Shown here in pieces: positions 42,460 through 51,651 of a DNA stretch of 64,000 nt. The position numbers and the translations under genes are program-made. Below the pieces are notes generated by a model. The model saw nothing but the letters and a program-made list of their open reading frames with translations, did no database searches and was not told where the DNA came from. The DNA lies in NCBI GenBank assembly GCA_964575345.1, contig CAZNQD010000001.1, forward strand, positions 1 through 64,000. Direction: 5' to 3'. Numbering within the stretch: position 1 is the first letter of the stretch; every line of letters begins with the position of its first letter. This DNA is from UBA1402 sp964575345 (GTDB taxonomy: Bacteria > Bacteroidota > Bacteroidia > Bacteroidales > UBA1402).

Positions 42460-43797
42460 ATGGAAATAGATCGTTTTATGGCGAACCTGGAAACGAAACA
42501 TCCCGGTGAGCGAGAATATCTGCAAGCGGTAAGAGAAGTTCTGACCAGTGTAGAATCAATTTACAATGAACATCCTGAATTCGAAAAAGCCAAAATCCTT
42601 GAACGTTTGGTGGAACCCGACCGTATTTTCAGCTTCAAAGTCCCTTGGATAGACGATGCAGGCAATATTAAGATAAATACAGGTTACAGGGTTCAATTCA
42701 ACAACGCTATCGGCCCTTACAAAGGAGGATTGCGTTTTCATGCTTCGGTAAATCTGTCTATTTTGAAGTTTTTGGGTTTTGAACAAACATTTAAGAATGC
42801 GCTCACCACATTGCCCATGGGAGGAGCCAAGGGTGGTTCCGATTTCAGTACCCGAGGAAAATCTGCGGCCGAGATACAACGATTCTGTCATAATTTTATG
42901 TTGGAGCTTTGGCGTAATATCGGACCGGAAACGGATATACCTGCCGGTGATATAGGAGTGGGCAGCAAAGAAATCGGTTATATGTATACTATGTACAAAA
43001 AACTGGCCAGAGAAAACACCGGAGTATTTACCGGTAAATCACTTGGCTTCGGAGGTTCACTAATTCGTCCTGAAGCTACTGGTTTCGGTGGTTTGTATTT
43101 TGTAAGGCAAATGTTGGCAACTAAAGGTCTGGGCATCGAAGGTAAAACAATTTCCTTATCGGGTTTTGGCAATGTGGCCTGGGGAGCTGCTCTAAAAGCT
43201 ACCCAGCTGGGAGCCAGGGTAGTTACCTTATCCGGTCCGGACGGTTACATCTACGATAAAGCTGGTCTGAACGAAGAAAAGATTGCCTATATGTTGGAAT
43301 TACGTGCAAGTAACAACGATGTGATTGAACCCTACGCCAAAAAATTCCAAGCCGAGTTTATTCCCGGTAAACGTCCTTGGGAACGTAAGGTCGATATTGC
43401 CTTACCTTCTGCCACCGAAAACGAATTGAATTTGGAAGATGCAAAAAATCTAATTGACAATGGTGTGCTTTGTGTGGGAGAAATTTCAAACATGGGTTGT
43501 ACCCCCCAGGCTATAGATGCCTTTATTGGAGCCAGAATTCTATATGGACCCGGGAAAGCTGTTAATGCCGGTGGTGTGGCTACATCCGGTTTGGAAATGA
43601 CCCAGAATGCCATGCATATTAGTTGGTCAGCCGATGAGGTGGATCAACGTTTACATCAAATAATGGCAGACATTCACAACCAATGTGTCATATATGGAAA
43701 AGAGGCCGACGGTTATATCAATTATATGAAAGGAGCCAATGTGGCCGGCTTTATGAAGGTCGCCAAAAGTATGCTGGATCAAGGGTATCTTTGTTGA
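42460..43797 (+). CDS. gdhA: NADP-type glutamate dehydrogenase
   Basis: A 445-residue hexameric-type glutamate dehydrogenase. The substrate-binding segment GPYKGGLRFHASVNLSILKF is present, followed by the catalytic lysine in LPMGGAKGGSDF and a Rossmann-like SGFGNVAWGAAL. The length and the AKGGSDF motif fit the anabolic NADP-linked type, which assimilates ammonium onto 2-oxoglutarate. It has its own promoter and converges with valS with a 5-base gap. Confidence 0.95.
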   Translation: MEIDRFMANLETKHPGEREYLQAVREVLTSVESIYNEHPEFEKAKILERLVEPDRIFSFKVPWIDDAGNIKINTGYRVQFNNAIGPYKGGLRFHASVNLSILKFLGFEQTFKNALTTLPMGGAKGGSDFSTRGKSAAEIQRFCHNFMLELWRNIGPETDIPAGDIGVGSKEIGYMYTMYKKLARENTGVFTGKSLGFGGSLIRPEATGFGGLYFVRQMLATKGLGIEGKTISLSGFGNVAWGAALKATQLGARVVTLSGPDGYIYDKAGLNEEKIAYMLELRASNNDVIEPYAKKFQAEFIPGKRPWERKVDIALPSATENELNLEDAKNLIDNGVLCVGEISNMGCTPQAIDAFIGARILYGPGKAVNAGGVATSGLEMTQNAMHISWSADEVDQRLHQIMADIHNQCVIYGKEADGYINYMKGANVAGFMKVAKSMLDQGYLC

Positions 43798-43802
43798 TTC
43801 TG

Positions 43803-46454
43803 CTAAGCTCCAAGTGAATCCAGGCTGTCTTTGATGGCCTGGATTTTATTTTGAGCATCTGCCAGTTTTTTTCGTTCGGTTTCAATAACTACTTCAGGAG
43901 CCCGGTTGACGAAATTGGGATTGTCCAGCTTTTTGAGAATGCTTTGCAAAAAACCTTCCTGGTAATCCAATTCATTTTGCAGTTTTCCGCGCTCTTCTCC
44001 GGTATCGACCAGATTTCCCAGCCGCAGGCAGTATTCCGTGGTGTTAACCATGAATGAAGCGGCATCGGCTGCCTTTTCACTCACTTTGATTGTGCTGCTC
44101 AGATTGCCCATTTTAACTATCAGGCTGTCGTAATCACTTTCGTGTTCTCCCAGTATTTCCAAAGCCAGGGCTGTTTTGACGGGAAGGTTTTTTCCCAGGC
44201 GGATGGTACGTATGCCCGAAACAATAACCTTGATCAGTTCGAATTTATCCAATATTACCTGATCGTAGGCAGCCGGCCGTCTTTGTTGTTGTAACATCAG
44301 GCTTTCACCGGGTTTTCGCTCTTCCAGATGCTGCCAAAGCTCTTCGGTAATAAAGGGCATGAAGGGATGCAACAAAAGGCAGAGTTGTTCGAAGAAACCG
44401 AAAACAGCCTTGTGAGTGATGCTGTCAATCGGTTGCTGATAAGCGGGTTTAATAATCTCGAGAAACCAGGAAGAAAATTCGTCCCAGAAGAGTTTGTAAA
44501 CACACATCATAGCTTCCGAAAGACGATATTTGCTGAACAAATCATTCATTTCGGTCAAGGTTTTCTGTAATTGTGCTTCGAACCATTCTACGGCCAGAGC
44601 AGAAGCTTTAGGCTGATTCAGTTTGGAATCAACCTCCCAGCCATTAATAAGCCGGTAGGCATTCCAGATTTTATTGTTGAAGTTACGGCCCTGTTCGCAC
44701 AAGGCTTCATCAAAAAGCACATCGTTGCCGGCCGGAGCAGCCAGCATCATACCCATACGGACACCGTCGGCACCGTATTTATTCATCAATTCAATGGGAT
44801 CAGGCGAGTTGCCCAGTGATTTGGACATTTTGCGTCCCTGTTTGTCGCGGACGATTCCGGTAAGGTATACATTTTTAAAGCAGCTCTCTTTGCGGTATTC
44901 AAAACCGGAAATGATCATTCGGGCCACCCAGAAAAACAGAATATCGGGAGCCGTTACCAGGTCGTTGGTAGGGTAGTAGTAGCTGACGTCTTTGTTATCG
45001 GGATGATTGATTCCGTCAAAAACAGAAATGGGCCATAACCACGAAGAGAACCAGGTATCCAGGACATCTTCGTCCTGACGCAGTTCTTCAAGGCTGAGAG
45101 GCTTCAATCCGCTGCAACCGCAGGGACAGGCGTCTTTCATCCGCAGGGCGTTGGCTTTTTTTAGAGCCTCTTCAGGACTGGAGGCTACAACAAATCCGCC
45201 CTCTGGCAGGTAATAAGCCGGGATGCGGTGTCCCCACCAGAGTTGACGCGATATACACCAGTCTTTTACGTTTTCCATCCAATAACGATAGGTGTTTTTG
45301 TATTTTGGCGGAATAAGCTTGATTTCGTCGTTTTCTACAGCTTCCAACGCCGGTTTGGCCAAATCTGACATTTTCAGGAACCATTGCATCGAAAGCTTAG
45401 GCTCTATGGCTTCGCTGGTTCGCTCAGAATAACCTACTTTATTGGTATAGTCTTCCACTTTTTCCAGCAATCCGGCTTCTTTAAGGTCTTTTTCAATTCT
45501 GGATCTTACCTCGAAGCGATCCATGCCGGCATACATGGCTCCGTGTTTGTTGAGTGTACCGTCGTTATTGAAAATATCGATGGATTCCAGACGGTATTTT
45601 TCGCCCAGCATATAGTCGTTTACGTCGTGAGCCGGAGTCACTTTGAGGCAGCCGGTACCAAATTCGATGTCGACATACTCGTCTTCTATGATGGGTACAG
45701 GACGGTCAATTAAGGGGACCAGTACCTTTTTGCCTCTGAGCCAGGCTTTGCTTTCGTCCCTTGGATTGATGCAGACAGCCGTATCACCCAATATGGTTTC
45801 AGGCCTGGTGGTGGCTATGGTTGCGTAACGATCTTCACCCTGCACTTTGTAGCGCAGATAATAGAGTTTGGATTGTACTTCTTTGTAAATAACTTCTTCG
45901 TCCGACAATGCTGTTTGGGCTTTGGGGTCCCAGTTAATCATACGTACACCTCTATAAATGAGCCCTTTCTCGAAAAGATCGATAAAGACTTTTAATACGC
46001 TTTCCGAACGGGCATCGTCCATGGTAAAACAAGTACGCTCCCAATCGCAGGAGGCTCCCAGCTTTTTGAGTTGTTCCAGAATAATACCTCCGTGTTTATG
46101 AGTCCATTCCCAGGCATGTCCTATAAAGGCATCCCGCCCGATATCGGTTTTCTTGATGCCTTCGTTTTTGAGTTTTTCAACAATTTTGGCTTCGGTGGCG
46201 ATAGAAGCATGGTCGGTTCCCGGTACCCAGCAGGCATTTTTACCCAACATTCTGGCCCTGCGAATCAATATATCCTGAATGGTGTTGTTCAGAATATGTC
46301 CCATGTGAAGCACTCCTGTCACATTGGGCGGTGGAATGACAATGGTATAGGGCTCCCTTTTGTCGGGAACCGAATGAAACATGTTGTGTTGCAGCCAATA
46401 TTGATACCATTTACTTTCTACCTCAGCAGGATTGTACTTCGAAGGGAGTTCCAT
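43803..46454 (-). CDS. valS: Valyl-tRNA synthetase
   Basis: This 883-residue class I synthetase has HMGHILNNT (HIGH motif), the editing CP1 domain (GTDHASIATEAKI, then TTRPETILGDTAV), KMSKSLGNSPD, an anticodon-binding helical domain and a C-terminal coiled-coil arm. It charges tRNA-Val and edits threonine. The ATG at 46454 is chosen over an upstream TTG (46463). A good promoter lies at 46532-46561. Confidence 0.96.
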   Translation of the reverse strand: MELPSKYNPAEVESKWYQYWLQHNMFHSVPDKREPYTIVIPPPNVTGVLHMGHILNNTIQDILIRRARMLGKNACWVPGTDHASIATEAKIVEKLKNEGIKKTDIGRDAFIGHAWEWTHKHGGIILEQLKKLGASCDWERTCFTMDDARSESVLKVFIDLFEKGLIYRGVRMINWDPKAQTALSDEEVIYKEVQSKLYYLRYKVQGEDRYATIATTRPETILGDTAVCINPRDESKAWLRGKKVLVPLIDRPVPIIEDEYVDIEFGTGCLKVTPAHDVNDYMLGEKYRLESIDIFNNDGTLNKHGAMYAGMDRFEVRSRIEKDLKEAGLLEKVEDYTNKVGYSERTSEAIEPKLSMQWFLKMSDLAKPALEAVENDEIKLIPPKYKNTYRYWMENVKDWCISRQLWWGHRIPAYYLPEGGFVVASSPEEALKKANALRMKDACPCGCSGLKPLSLEELRQDEDVLDTWFSSWLWPISVFDGINHPDNKDVSYYYPTNDLVTAPDILFFWVARMIISGFEYRKESCFKNVYLTGIVRDKQGRKMSKSLGNSPDPIELMNKYGADGVRMGMMLAAPAGNDVLFDEALCEQGRNFNNKIWNAYRLINGWEVDSKLNQPKASALAVEWFEAQLQKTLTEMNDLFSKYRLSEAMMCVYKLFWDEFSSWFLEIIKPAYQQPIDSITHKAVFGFFEQLCLLLHPFMPFITEELWQHLEERKPGESLMLQQQRRPAAYDQVILDKFELIKVIVSGIRTIRLGKNLPVKTALALEILGEHESDYDSLIVKMGNLSSTIKVSEKAADAASFMVNTTEYCLRLGNLVDTGEERGKLQNELDYQEGFLQSILKKLDNPNFVNRAPEVVIETERKKLADAQNKIQAIKDSLDSLGA

Positions 46455-46531
46455 AATAGTCAAAAAACTTGTTTGGTTAAATGCCCGGGTCTCGTATGCA
46501 AGACTCAGGCACTGTACTGATTTTAAGGCTG

Positions 46532-46561
46532 CAAAGGTAGGACTATTTTTTTCTATGCAAA
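46532..46561 (-). promoter_or_regulatory. valS promoter
   Basis: On the minus strand TTTG (complement of 46558-46561) is followed after 18 bases by TACCTTTG (complement of 46532-46539), the canonical Bacteroidetes form. The leader would be about 70 bases. Confidence 0.7.
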
Positions 46562-46651
46562 AGTAATTTGTAAATCTTTTAGTGAGTTATTCGGATAACA
46601 AGCTATCTGTTAATATTGTATAACAACTTGCTTTGCGACTGCAACAAATTG

Positions 46652-46659
46652 TACATTTG
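46652..46659 (+). promoter_or_regulatory. -7 box for the lipoprotein-mazG-rsmF-yfcE run
   Basis: TACATTTG with TTG at 46628-46630, 21 bases upstream. Transcription would start near 46666, about 25 bases before ATG 46691. Confidence 0.65.
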
Positions 46660-46690
46660 CCTGATAATAATTCAATTTGACTTTGTTATA

Positions 46691-47353
46691 ATGGCACATC
46701 TGAAGTATTATAGAGGAATTGCTGCTTTTGTATTGTTTGGTTTTTTTACGGCCTGCACCGAGGTGGGTGGATATACGATTGACGTTCAAGGGCCGGGTAT
46801 TGAATTTGAGATGGCCTATTTTGATCCTGAAAATCAGCAAAATGGACTGAACATAGCTTTATATGGTGATCCTAAATCCACTCAGGATGCCTTCCGGGAT
46901 TACAGGCTTGTTGCCAAAAGCGATTCCATCGACGCACAGGATATTGAGGCCTTTCTATCGGAAGTGGGACAGACCTTCAATTCTGTGGTGGAAAAAGCAG
47001 AATTGAAAAATTCCAAACTGCGCTTATCTCAGGATACGGTTGATTTCAGTGGTGTGAATTCTCTTTTGATCAAAGTACGCAAGTATGGCGAGGATGAGTT
47101 TATTCCTTTTTGTTTAACAGAAATGAATACTGAGTCAGACAGCAAACAACTTTGTATAGAAAGCGTCTATTTTGAGTCGGACGAGATATTTAAACTCATA
47201 GAATGCGGTTTTGAAGCCATTTTATACGCAAGGGTCAACGAAAACGGCAATGAACCCGCCTGTCTACGTGACGGAATACATTTTGAATTTTTGTCCGGAA
47301 CCATTATCGCTGTCAAAGTGAAGACCGGCGCGCTTTTCGATTTTGACATTTAG
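46691..47353 (+). CDS. Putative lipoprotein of unknown function
   Basis: A 220-residue protein with a lipoprotein-like N-terminus: a hydrophobic stretch (GIAAFVLFGFFTAC) ending in Cys22 followed by Thr-Glu. The mature part is acidic and beta-rich (DTVDFSGVNSLLIKVRKYG, then SDEIFKLIECGFEAILYARV). I do not recognise a family. The start ATG 46691 fits the signal and the promoter at 46652; the longest frame adds 25 residues upstream of that promoter's start site. It precedes mazG, with the gene ends nearly touching, so it is probably cotranscribed. Confidence 0.7.
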   Translation: MAHLKYYRGIAAFVLFGFFTACTEVGGYTIDVQGPGIEFEMAYFDPENQQNGLNIALYGDPKSTQDAFRDYRLVAKSDSIDAQDIEAFLSEVGQTFNSVVEKAELKNSKLRLSQDTVDFSGVNSLLIKVRKYGEDEFIPFCLTEMNTESDSKQLCIESVYFESDEIFKLIECGFEAILYARVNENGNEPACLRDGIHFEFLSGTIIAVKVKTGALFDFDI

Positions 47354-47360
47354 ACCTTTT

Positions 47361-48146
47361 ATGCACGACAGACAATCAAAAATGGACGCTTTCGGGCAAC
47401 TGCTTGACATTTTGGACCAATTGCGTTTGAAATGCCCCTGGGACAGAGAGCAGACCTTCGAAAGCCTGCGCCCTCTTACGCTGGAAGAATGCTATGAGTT
47501 GAGCGAAGCTTTGTTGCAGAAAGAGTACCCCGGTGTTTGTAAAGAACTGGGCGATATCCTTTTGCATATAGTCTTTTATTCAAAAATAGCCGAGGAACAA
47601 CAACTGTTTGATATAAAGGATGTATGTGATCAGCTTACAGAAAAGCTGATTTTCAGGCATCCTCATGTTTTTGGCTCTGTCAGTGTACAAAATGCCAGCG
47701 AGGTTGAAAAAAACTGGGAAAAATTAAAACTCAAAGAAAAGAACGGCAATGGTTCGGTGCTGGCGGGAGTGCCTTTTTCATTACCCTCACTTATAAAAGC
47801 ATTCAGAATGCAGGATAAGGCCAGAGGAGTGGGTTTTGACTGGGAAGAACGCAGCCAGGTGTGGGCTAAGGTACAGGAAGAAATCAAGGAGTTGCAACAA
47901 GAGATGGAAAAAGAAAACAAAGACGGCATGGAAGACGAATTTGGCGATTTGTTTTTCAGTCTGGTCAATGTAGCCCGCCTCTACGGAATTAATCCCGACA
48001 ACGCCCTGGAACGCACCAACAAAAAGTTTCGTGAACGCTTCAATTACCTGGAGGCAGAAACACTAAAAAAAGGCATATCACTCAAGGAAATGAGCCTGGA
48101 TCAGATGGAAGCCTTATGGCGACAGGCAAAAAAGCACACTCCCTGA
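47361..48146 (+). CDS. mazG: Nucleoside triphosphate pyrophosphohydrolase MazG
   Basis: The 261-residue protein has two MazG repeats. The first carries CPWDREQTFESLRPLTLEE and later ELGDILLHIVFYS; the second has KVQEEIKELQQEME and DEFGDLFFSLVNVAR with the metal-binding ExxE/ExxD residues. It converts NTPs, including damaged ones, to NMP and pyrophosphate. Starts at 47361 or 47382 are possible, as the longest frame begins with TTG inside the preceding gene. rsmF follows after 5 bases. Confidence 0.93.
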   Translation: MHDRQSKMDAFGQLLDILDQLRLKCPWDREQTFESLRPLTLEECYELSEALLQKEYPGVCKELGDILLHIVFYSKIAEEQQLFDIKDVCDQLTEKLIFRHPHVFGSVSVQNASEVEKNWEKLKLKEKNGNGSVLAGVPFSLPSLIKAFRMQDKARGVGFDWEERSQVWAKVQEEIKELQQEMEKENKDGMEDEFGDLFFSLVNVARLYGINPDNALERTNKKFRERFNYLEAETLKKGISLKEMSLDQMEALWRQAKKHTP

Positions 48147-48151
48147 ATAAA

Positions 48152-49645
48152 ATGAATTTAGATCCCGCCTTTGTCAGGCAGATGCGCCGGCTACTGCCTG
48201 AGGAGTACGATGTATTTATGCGCTCTCTTAAAGAAGATCTTCCGGTGAGTCTGAGGTTGAATACGGCCAAATGTTCCAAAGAGGAAGCATTAAGCTGTTT
48301 GCCTGCGACTGTTCAGGGCGCTGTGCCCTGGCATCCCGATGCCTGTTATTTGGAACAACGCCCATCTTTTACTTTCGATCCTTTTTTTCATTGCGGCCTG
48401 TATTACGTACAGGAAGCATCCTCTATGTTCAGTTCCCGGGCAATTAATTCTGCTTTGCAAACGATGAAAATGTCCGATCGGGCAGTGCGGATGCTGGATC
48501 TTTGTGCAGCGCCGGGGGGTAAATCCACCCTGGCTGCCTCGGTGCTTCCTCAGGGCAGCCTGTTGTTGGCCAACGAAATCATTCCATCCAGGGCTGTAAT
48601 ACTGGAAGAGAACCTCATAAAATGGGGCAAAGCCGGCGTAATCGTTACACAAAACGAAGCGGCTGATTTTGCCGCGTTTGAACATGTTTTTGATTTAATT
48701 CTGGCCGATATGCCCTGCTCTGGCGAAGGAATGTTCCGTAAAGAACCGGAAGCTCTGGCTGCCTGGTCCGAAGACTATGTACGCAGCTGTGCACTACGTC
48801 AGCGCAGTATCCTGGCTCAATGCTGGAACAGCCTGCGGCCCGGTGGCTGCCTGATTTACAGTACCTGTACCTACAATACGGAGGAAAACGAAAAGAATGT
48901 GTTATGGGCAGCCGCAAATCTTGGTGCCCGCATCTTGCCTGTAGAATGCAATCCCGAATGGAATATTCATCCTGCCATCGGAGCTGATTTTCCGGCTTAT
49001 CGTTTTTTCCCGCACAGAACCAGGGGAGAGGGTTTCTTTTTAGCTTTGCTTCAAAAAGAGGAATCTGCTGCAATAAACTCACAGGCCGGCCCGGAAATTG
49101 ATCAACAAGAAAACTACCGCAACCTTCCCGGATCAAAGGGTAAAAACAAATTACCCACAGTGAAAAAAACCGGAAAATCTGCAAACGAATTTATCGACAA
49201 AAAAACAGCTGCTTATTTGAGTTCCTTGTTTGATGAACCCGAAGTTTACGAAATCAGCCTTCTGCCACAGGGTATTTACAGGGCATTTCCGGCACAACAC
49301 GCTGCTTTCCTTGCTCAAATCAGCACCTCGCTGCGTATTGTACGTGCCGGCCTGTACCTTGGAGAGTACAAAGGCGATCAGTTTATTCCTGATATTTCAC
49401 TGGCTCTTTCTACCGCCATTGAGGCCGACAAACATTTTCCTTCTTATGAACTGCATCGTCAACAAGCCCTGGCTTATTTAAAAAGGGAGAGTTTGCTGTT
49501 AAGCGATGACTGCCCGCGGGGGCAGGTGCTGGTGACTTTCGGCCCTGCTGGCCTGGGCTGGGTGAACAATTTGGGAATCAGGGCTAATAACCGCTATCCC
49601 ACTTCCTGGAGGATACGCTCCCAACTCCCATATAATAAGTTATAG
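48152..49645 (+). CDS. rsmF: rRNA (cytosine-C5) methyltransferase, RsmF-like
   Basis: This 497-residue NOL1/NOP2/Sun-family methyltransferase has the SAM motif (LDLCAAPGGKSTLAA), motif IV with catalytic-site DMPCSGEGMFRKEP, and motif VI with the nucleophilic cysteine (YSTCTYNTEENE). The C-terminal third resembles the RsmF extension and PUA-like domain. It should methylate cytosine in 16S rRNA. ATG 48152 avoids overlap with mazG; the longer frame starts 31 bases inside mazG. yfcE begins 2 bases after it. Confidence 0.88.
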   Translation: MNLDPAFVRQMRRLLPEEYDVFMRSLKEDLPVSLRLNTAKCSKEEALSCLPATVQGAVPWHPDACYLEQRPSFTFDPFFHCGLYYVQEASSMFSSRAINSALQTMKMSDRAVRMLDLCAAPGGKSTLAASVLPQGSLLLANEIIPSRAVILEENLIKWGKAGVIVTQNEAADFAAFEHVFDLILADMPCSGEGMFRKEPEALAAWSEDYVRSCALRQRSILAQCWNSLRPGGCLIYSTCTYNTEENEKNVLWAAANLGARILPVECNPEWNIHPAIGADFPAYRFFPHRTRGEGFFLALLQKEESAAINSQAGPEIDQQENYRNLPGSKGKNKLPTVKKTGKSANEFIDKKTAAYLSSLFDEPEVYEISLLPQGIYRAFPAQHAAFLAQISTSLRIVRAGLYLGEYKGDQFIPDISLALSTAIEADKHFPSYELHRQQALAYLKRESLLLSDDCPRGQVLVTFGPAGLGWVNNLGIRANNRYPTSWRIRSQLPYNKL

Positions 49646-49647
49646 TT

Positions 49648-50145
49648 ATGAAAAAAATAGCTATACTGTCGGACACACACGACTATTGGGATAAACGCTA
49701 CATTCCTTACCTGGATGTATGCGACGAAATCTGGCACGCCGGTGACATTGGTTCTGCTTTACTGACTCAACGATTGGAAGCCATCAGCCCGCTGAGAGCC
49801 GTGTACGGTAATTGCGACGGCTATCCGTTAAGATATAATTACGGTCCTCATCTGTTTTTTGAATTAGAACAGGTCCGGGTGTTGATAACGCACATTGGCG
49901 GTTACCCCGGACATTACGATTCCGCAGCGCTGGCCCTGATCAGATTTCATAAGCCGAAGTTGTTTATTTGCGGGCATTCCCACATAGCTAAAGTTATATT
50001 TGACAGTCAACACGATATGCTTTGTGTCAATCCGGGAGCCGCCGGCAAACAAGGCTTTCATACCATTCGTACGCTTATGCGTCTGGAATTGAACGCCGGC
50101 AACATCGAAAACCTGGAAGTAATAGAATTAGGCAATACTTTATAA
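49648..50145 (+). CDS. YfcE/MJ0936-type metallophosphoesterase
   Basis: A 165-residue calcineurin-like phosphoesterase with the metal-ligand motifs ILSDTHD, WHAGDIG, GNCDG and CGHSH. Homologues are small metal-dependent phosphodiesterases of uncertain substrate. It starts 2 bases after rsmF and ends the run that begins with the putative lipoprotein. It converges with the dehydrogenase gene at 50175. Confidence 0.9.
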   Translation: MKKIAILSDTHDYWDKRYIPYLDVCDEIWHAGDIGSALLTQRLEAISPLRAVYGNCDGYPLRYNYGPHLFFELEQVRVLITHIGGYPGHYDSAALALIRFHKPKLFICGHSHIAKVIFDSQHDMLCVNPGAAGKQGFHTIRTLMRLELNAGNIENLEVIELGNTL

Positions 50146-50174
50146 CTGAAGCTTTATGCCTGGATAATGCTGAG

Positions 50175-51368
50175 CTAGAGTTCCAGATCTATATCAAAAA
50201 GTTCATGCCAGGGCAAACCGTTTTCGGCCAAAGCCTTCAGAAAAGGATCGGGATTGAATTCTTCCACATTATAAACGCCGGGGTTGCGCCATAGGCCTTT
50301 CATAAACATCATGGCTCCGCACATGGCCGGTACGCCGGTGGTATAGCTTACGCCCTGAGCGCCGGTTTCTTTGTAAGCGGCCTGGTGGCTGCAGTTTTGA
50401 TAAACATAATAGCTTCGTTCCCTGCCGTTTTTGATGCCCCGGATGCGGCAACCAATGGAAGTCTGTCCGGTGTAATTTTCTCCCAGTTGGCCGGGGTCGG
50501 GGAGGACGGCTTTCAGAAACTCGATGGGGATAATTTCCATTCCTTTAAACATTACAGGTTCTATGCCGGCCATCCCGATGTTTTGTATCACACGCAAATG
50601 GGTTAGGTATTCCTGTCCAAAGGTCATCCAGAAACGGGCTCTTTTGATAGAGGGAAAATTCCTGACCAGGGATTCGAGCTCTTCGTGATAAATCAGATAA
50701 GATTCTCTGGGCCCCACTTCGGGATAATTAAGGGTTTTGTGTATCTGATGAGGTTCGGTTTCAATCCATTGGCCATTTTCGTAATACTTGCCTTTTTGAG
50801 TGACTTCACGAATATTTATTTCCGGGTTGAAATTGGTTGCGAAAGCCTTGCCATGGTCACCGGCGTTGCAATCCACGATATCCAGGTAATGCATCTCGTC
50901 AAAATGATGTTTGGCGGCGTAGGCTGTCCAGACACCGCTTACACCCGGATCAAAACCACAACCCAGTATAGCTGTCAGGCCGGCTTTTTCGAAACGTTCC
51001 CTGTAGGCCCACTGCCAGGAATACTCAAAATGCGCTTCATCTTTGGGTTCGTAATTAGCGGTATCAAGGTAATGAACGCCGCAGGCCAGGCAGGCTTCCA
51101 TAATGCTTAAATCCTGGTAGGGCAGGGCGACATTGATAACCAGCTCGGGTTGGTGTTTTTTAAATAATGTCACAAGCTGTTCCACGGAATCGGCATCCAC
51201 CTGATCGGTTTGAATGCGATTATTGCCCACGAAAGCGGCAATCTTGTCACATTTTGCTTTGGTACGGCTGGCCAGCACAATTTCAGGGAATACTTCAGGA
51301 TGTTGTGCTACTTTGTATGCTACTACGCTTCCTACTCCCCCGGCTCCGATGATAAGAACTTTTCCCAT
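50175..51368 (-). CDS. Saccharopine dehydrogenase-family enzyme, probably carboxynorspermidine dehydrogenase
   Basis: The 397-residue protein starts with a Rossmann motif (VLIIGAGGVGSVVAYKVA) and shows family segments LGCGFDPGVSGVWTAYAAKH and LDIVDCNAGDHGKAF. Length and sequence fit the carboxynorspermidine/carboxyspermidine dehydrogenases that make polyamine precursors in Bacteroidetes, rather than true saccharopine dehydrogenases. The decarboxylase partner nspC is not in the window. I chose ATG 51368 because it begins the Rossmann fold and lies about 20 bases after the predicted transcription start. Confidence 0.82.
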   Translation of the reverse strand: MGKVLIIGAGGVGSVVAYKVAQHPEVFPEIVLASRTKAKCDKIAAFVGNNRIQTDQVDADSVEQLVTLFKKHQPELVINVALPYQDLSIMEACLACGVHYLDTANYEPKDEAHFEYSWQWAYRERFEKAGLTAILGCGFDPGVSGVWTAYAAKHHFDEMHYLDIVDCNAGDHGKAFATNFNPEINIREVTQKGKYYENGQWIETEPHQIHKTLNYPEVGPRESYLIYHEELESLVRNFPSIKRARFWMTFGQEYLTHLRVIQNIGMAGIEPVMFKGMEIIPIEFLKAVLPDPGQLGENYTGQTSIGCRIRGIKNGRERSYYVYQNCSHQAAYKETGAQGVSYTTGVPAMCGAMMFMKGLWRNPGVYNVEEFNPDPFLKALAENGLPWHELFDIDLEL

Positions 51369-51392
51369 GATCTCTTTGTTTAATTGAGTATG

Positions 51393-51400
51393 CAAAGATA
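51393..51400 (-). promoter_or_regulatory. -7 box for the carboxynorspermidine dehydrogenase-like gene
   Basis: Plus-strand CAAAGATA, i.e. TATCTTTG on the minus strand, giving a start near 51387 and a leader of about 20 bases. Confidence 0.55.
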
Positions 51401-51448
51401 ATTAATTTTAAAATATGCCCTGAAATAGGGGCAGATAAAAATATTGTT

Positions 51449-51456
51449 TACCTTTG
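51449..51456 (+). promoter_or_regulatory. -7 box for the thiamine operon
   Basis: TACCTTTG, the canonical -7 element, lies just before the TPP riboswitch. Transcription would start near 51463, so the aptamer is at the very 5' end of the mRNA. Confidence 0.7.
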
Positions 51457-51457
51457 C

Positions 51458-51612
51458 GGAAGATTTTTAGGGGTGTTCCCTCGGCATTAAGTTCTTTTTG
51501 TAGTTTCTTTTGAGTCGGCCAAAACGACACTTCAAAAATACTATGCCTGAGTGATCTGAGATTATACCCAAAAACCGGATGTAGGTAATGCTACCGTCGG
51601 GAAATATTTTCT
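51458..51612 (+). promoter_or_regulatory. TPP (THI-box) riboswitch
   Basis: The conserved elements occur in order: GGGGTG (51470-51475); a P2 arm CTCGGCAT that pairs with ATGCCTGAG; a long variable P3a hairpin with GTCG-loop-CGAC at its tip; CTGAGA (51556-51561) followed by ACCC (51566-51569); and the P4/P5 arm GTAGGTAATGCTAC, then CGTCGGGAA. These are the thiamine pyrophosphate contact regions. The ATG of the TonB receptor follows about 40 bases after the aptamer. An ACACCCCT stretch at 51616-51623 can pair with AGGGGTGT at 51469-51476 and may be part of the expression platform. The cargo, a TonB receptor and thiN, agrees with thiamine control. Confidence 0.93.
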
Positions 51613-51651
51613 CTTACACCCCTTTTGATGTTTCACTAGTAAAATAAAAAC

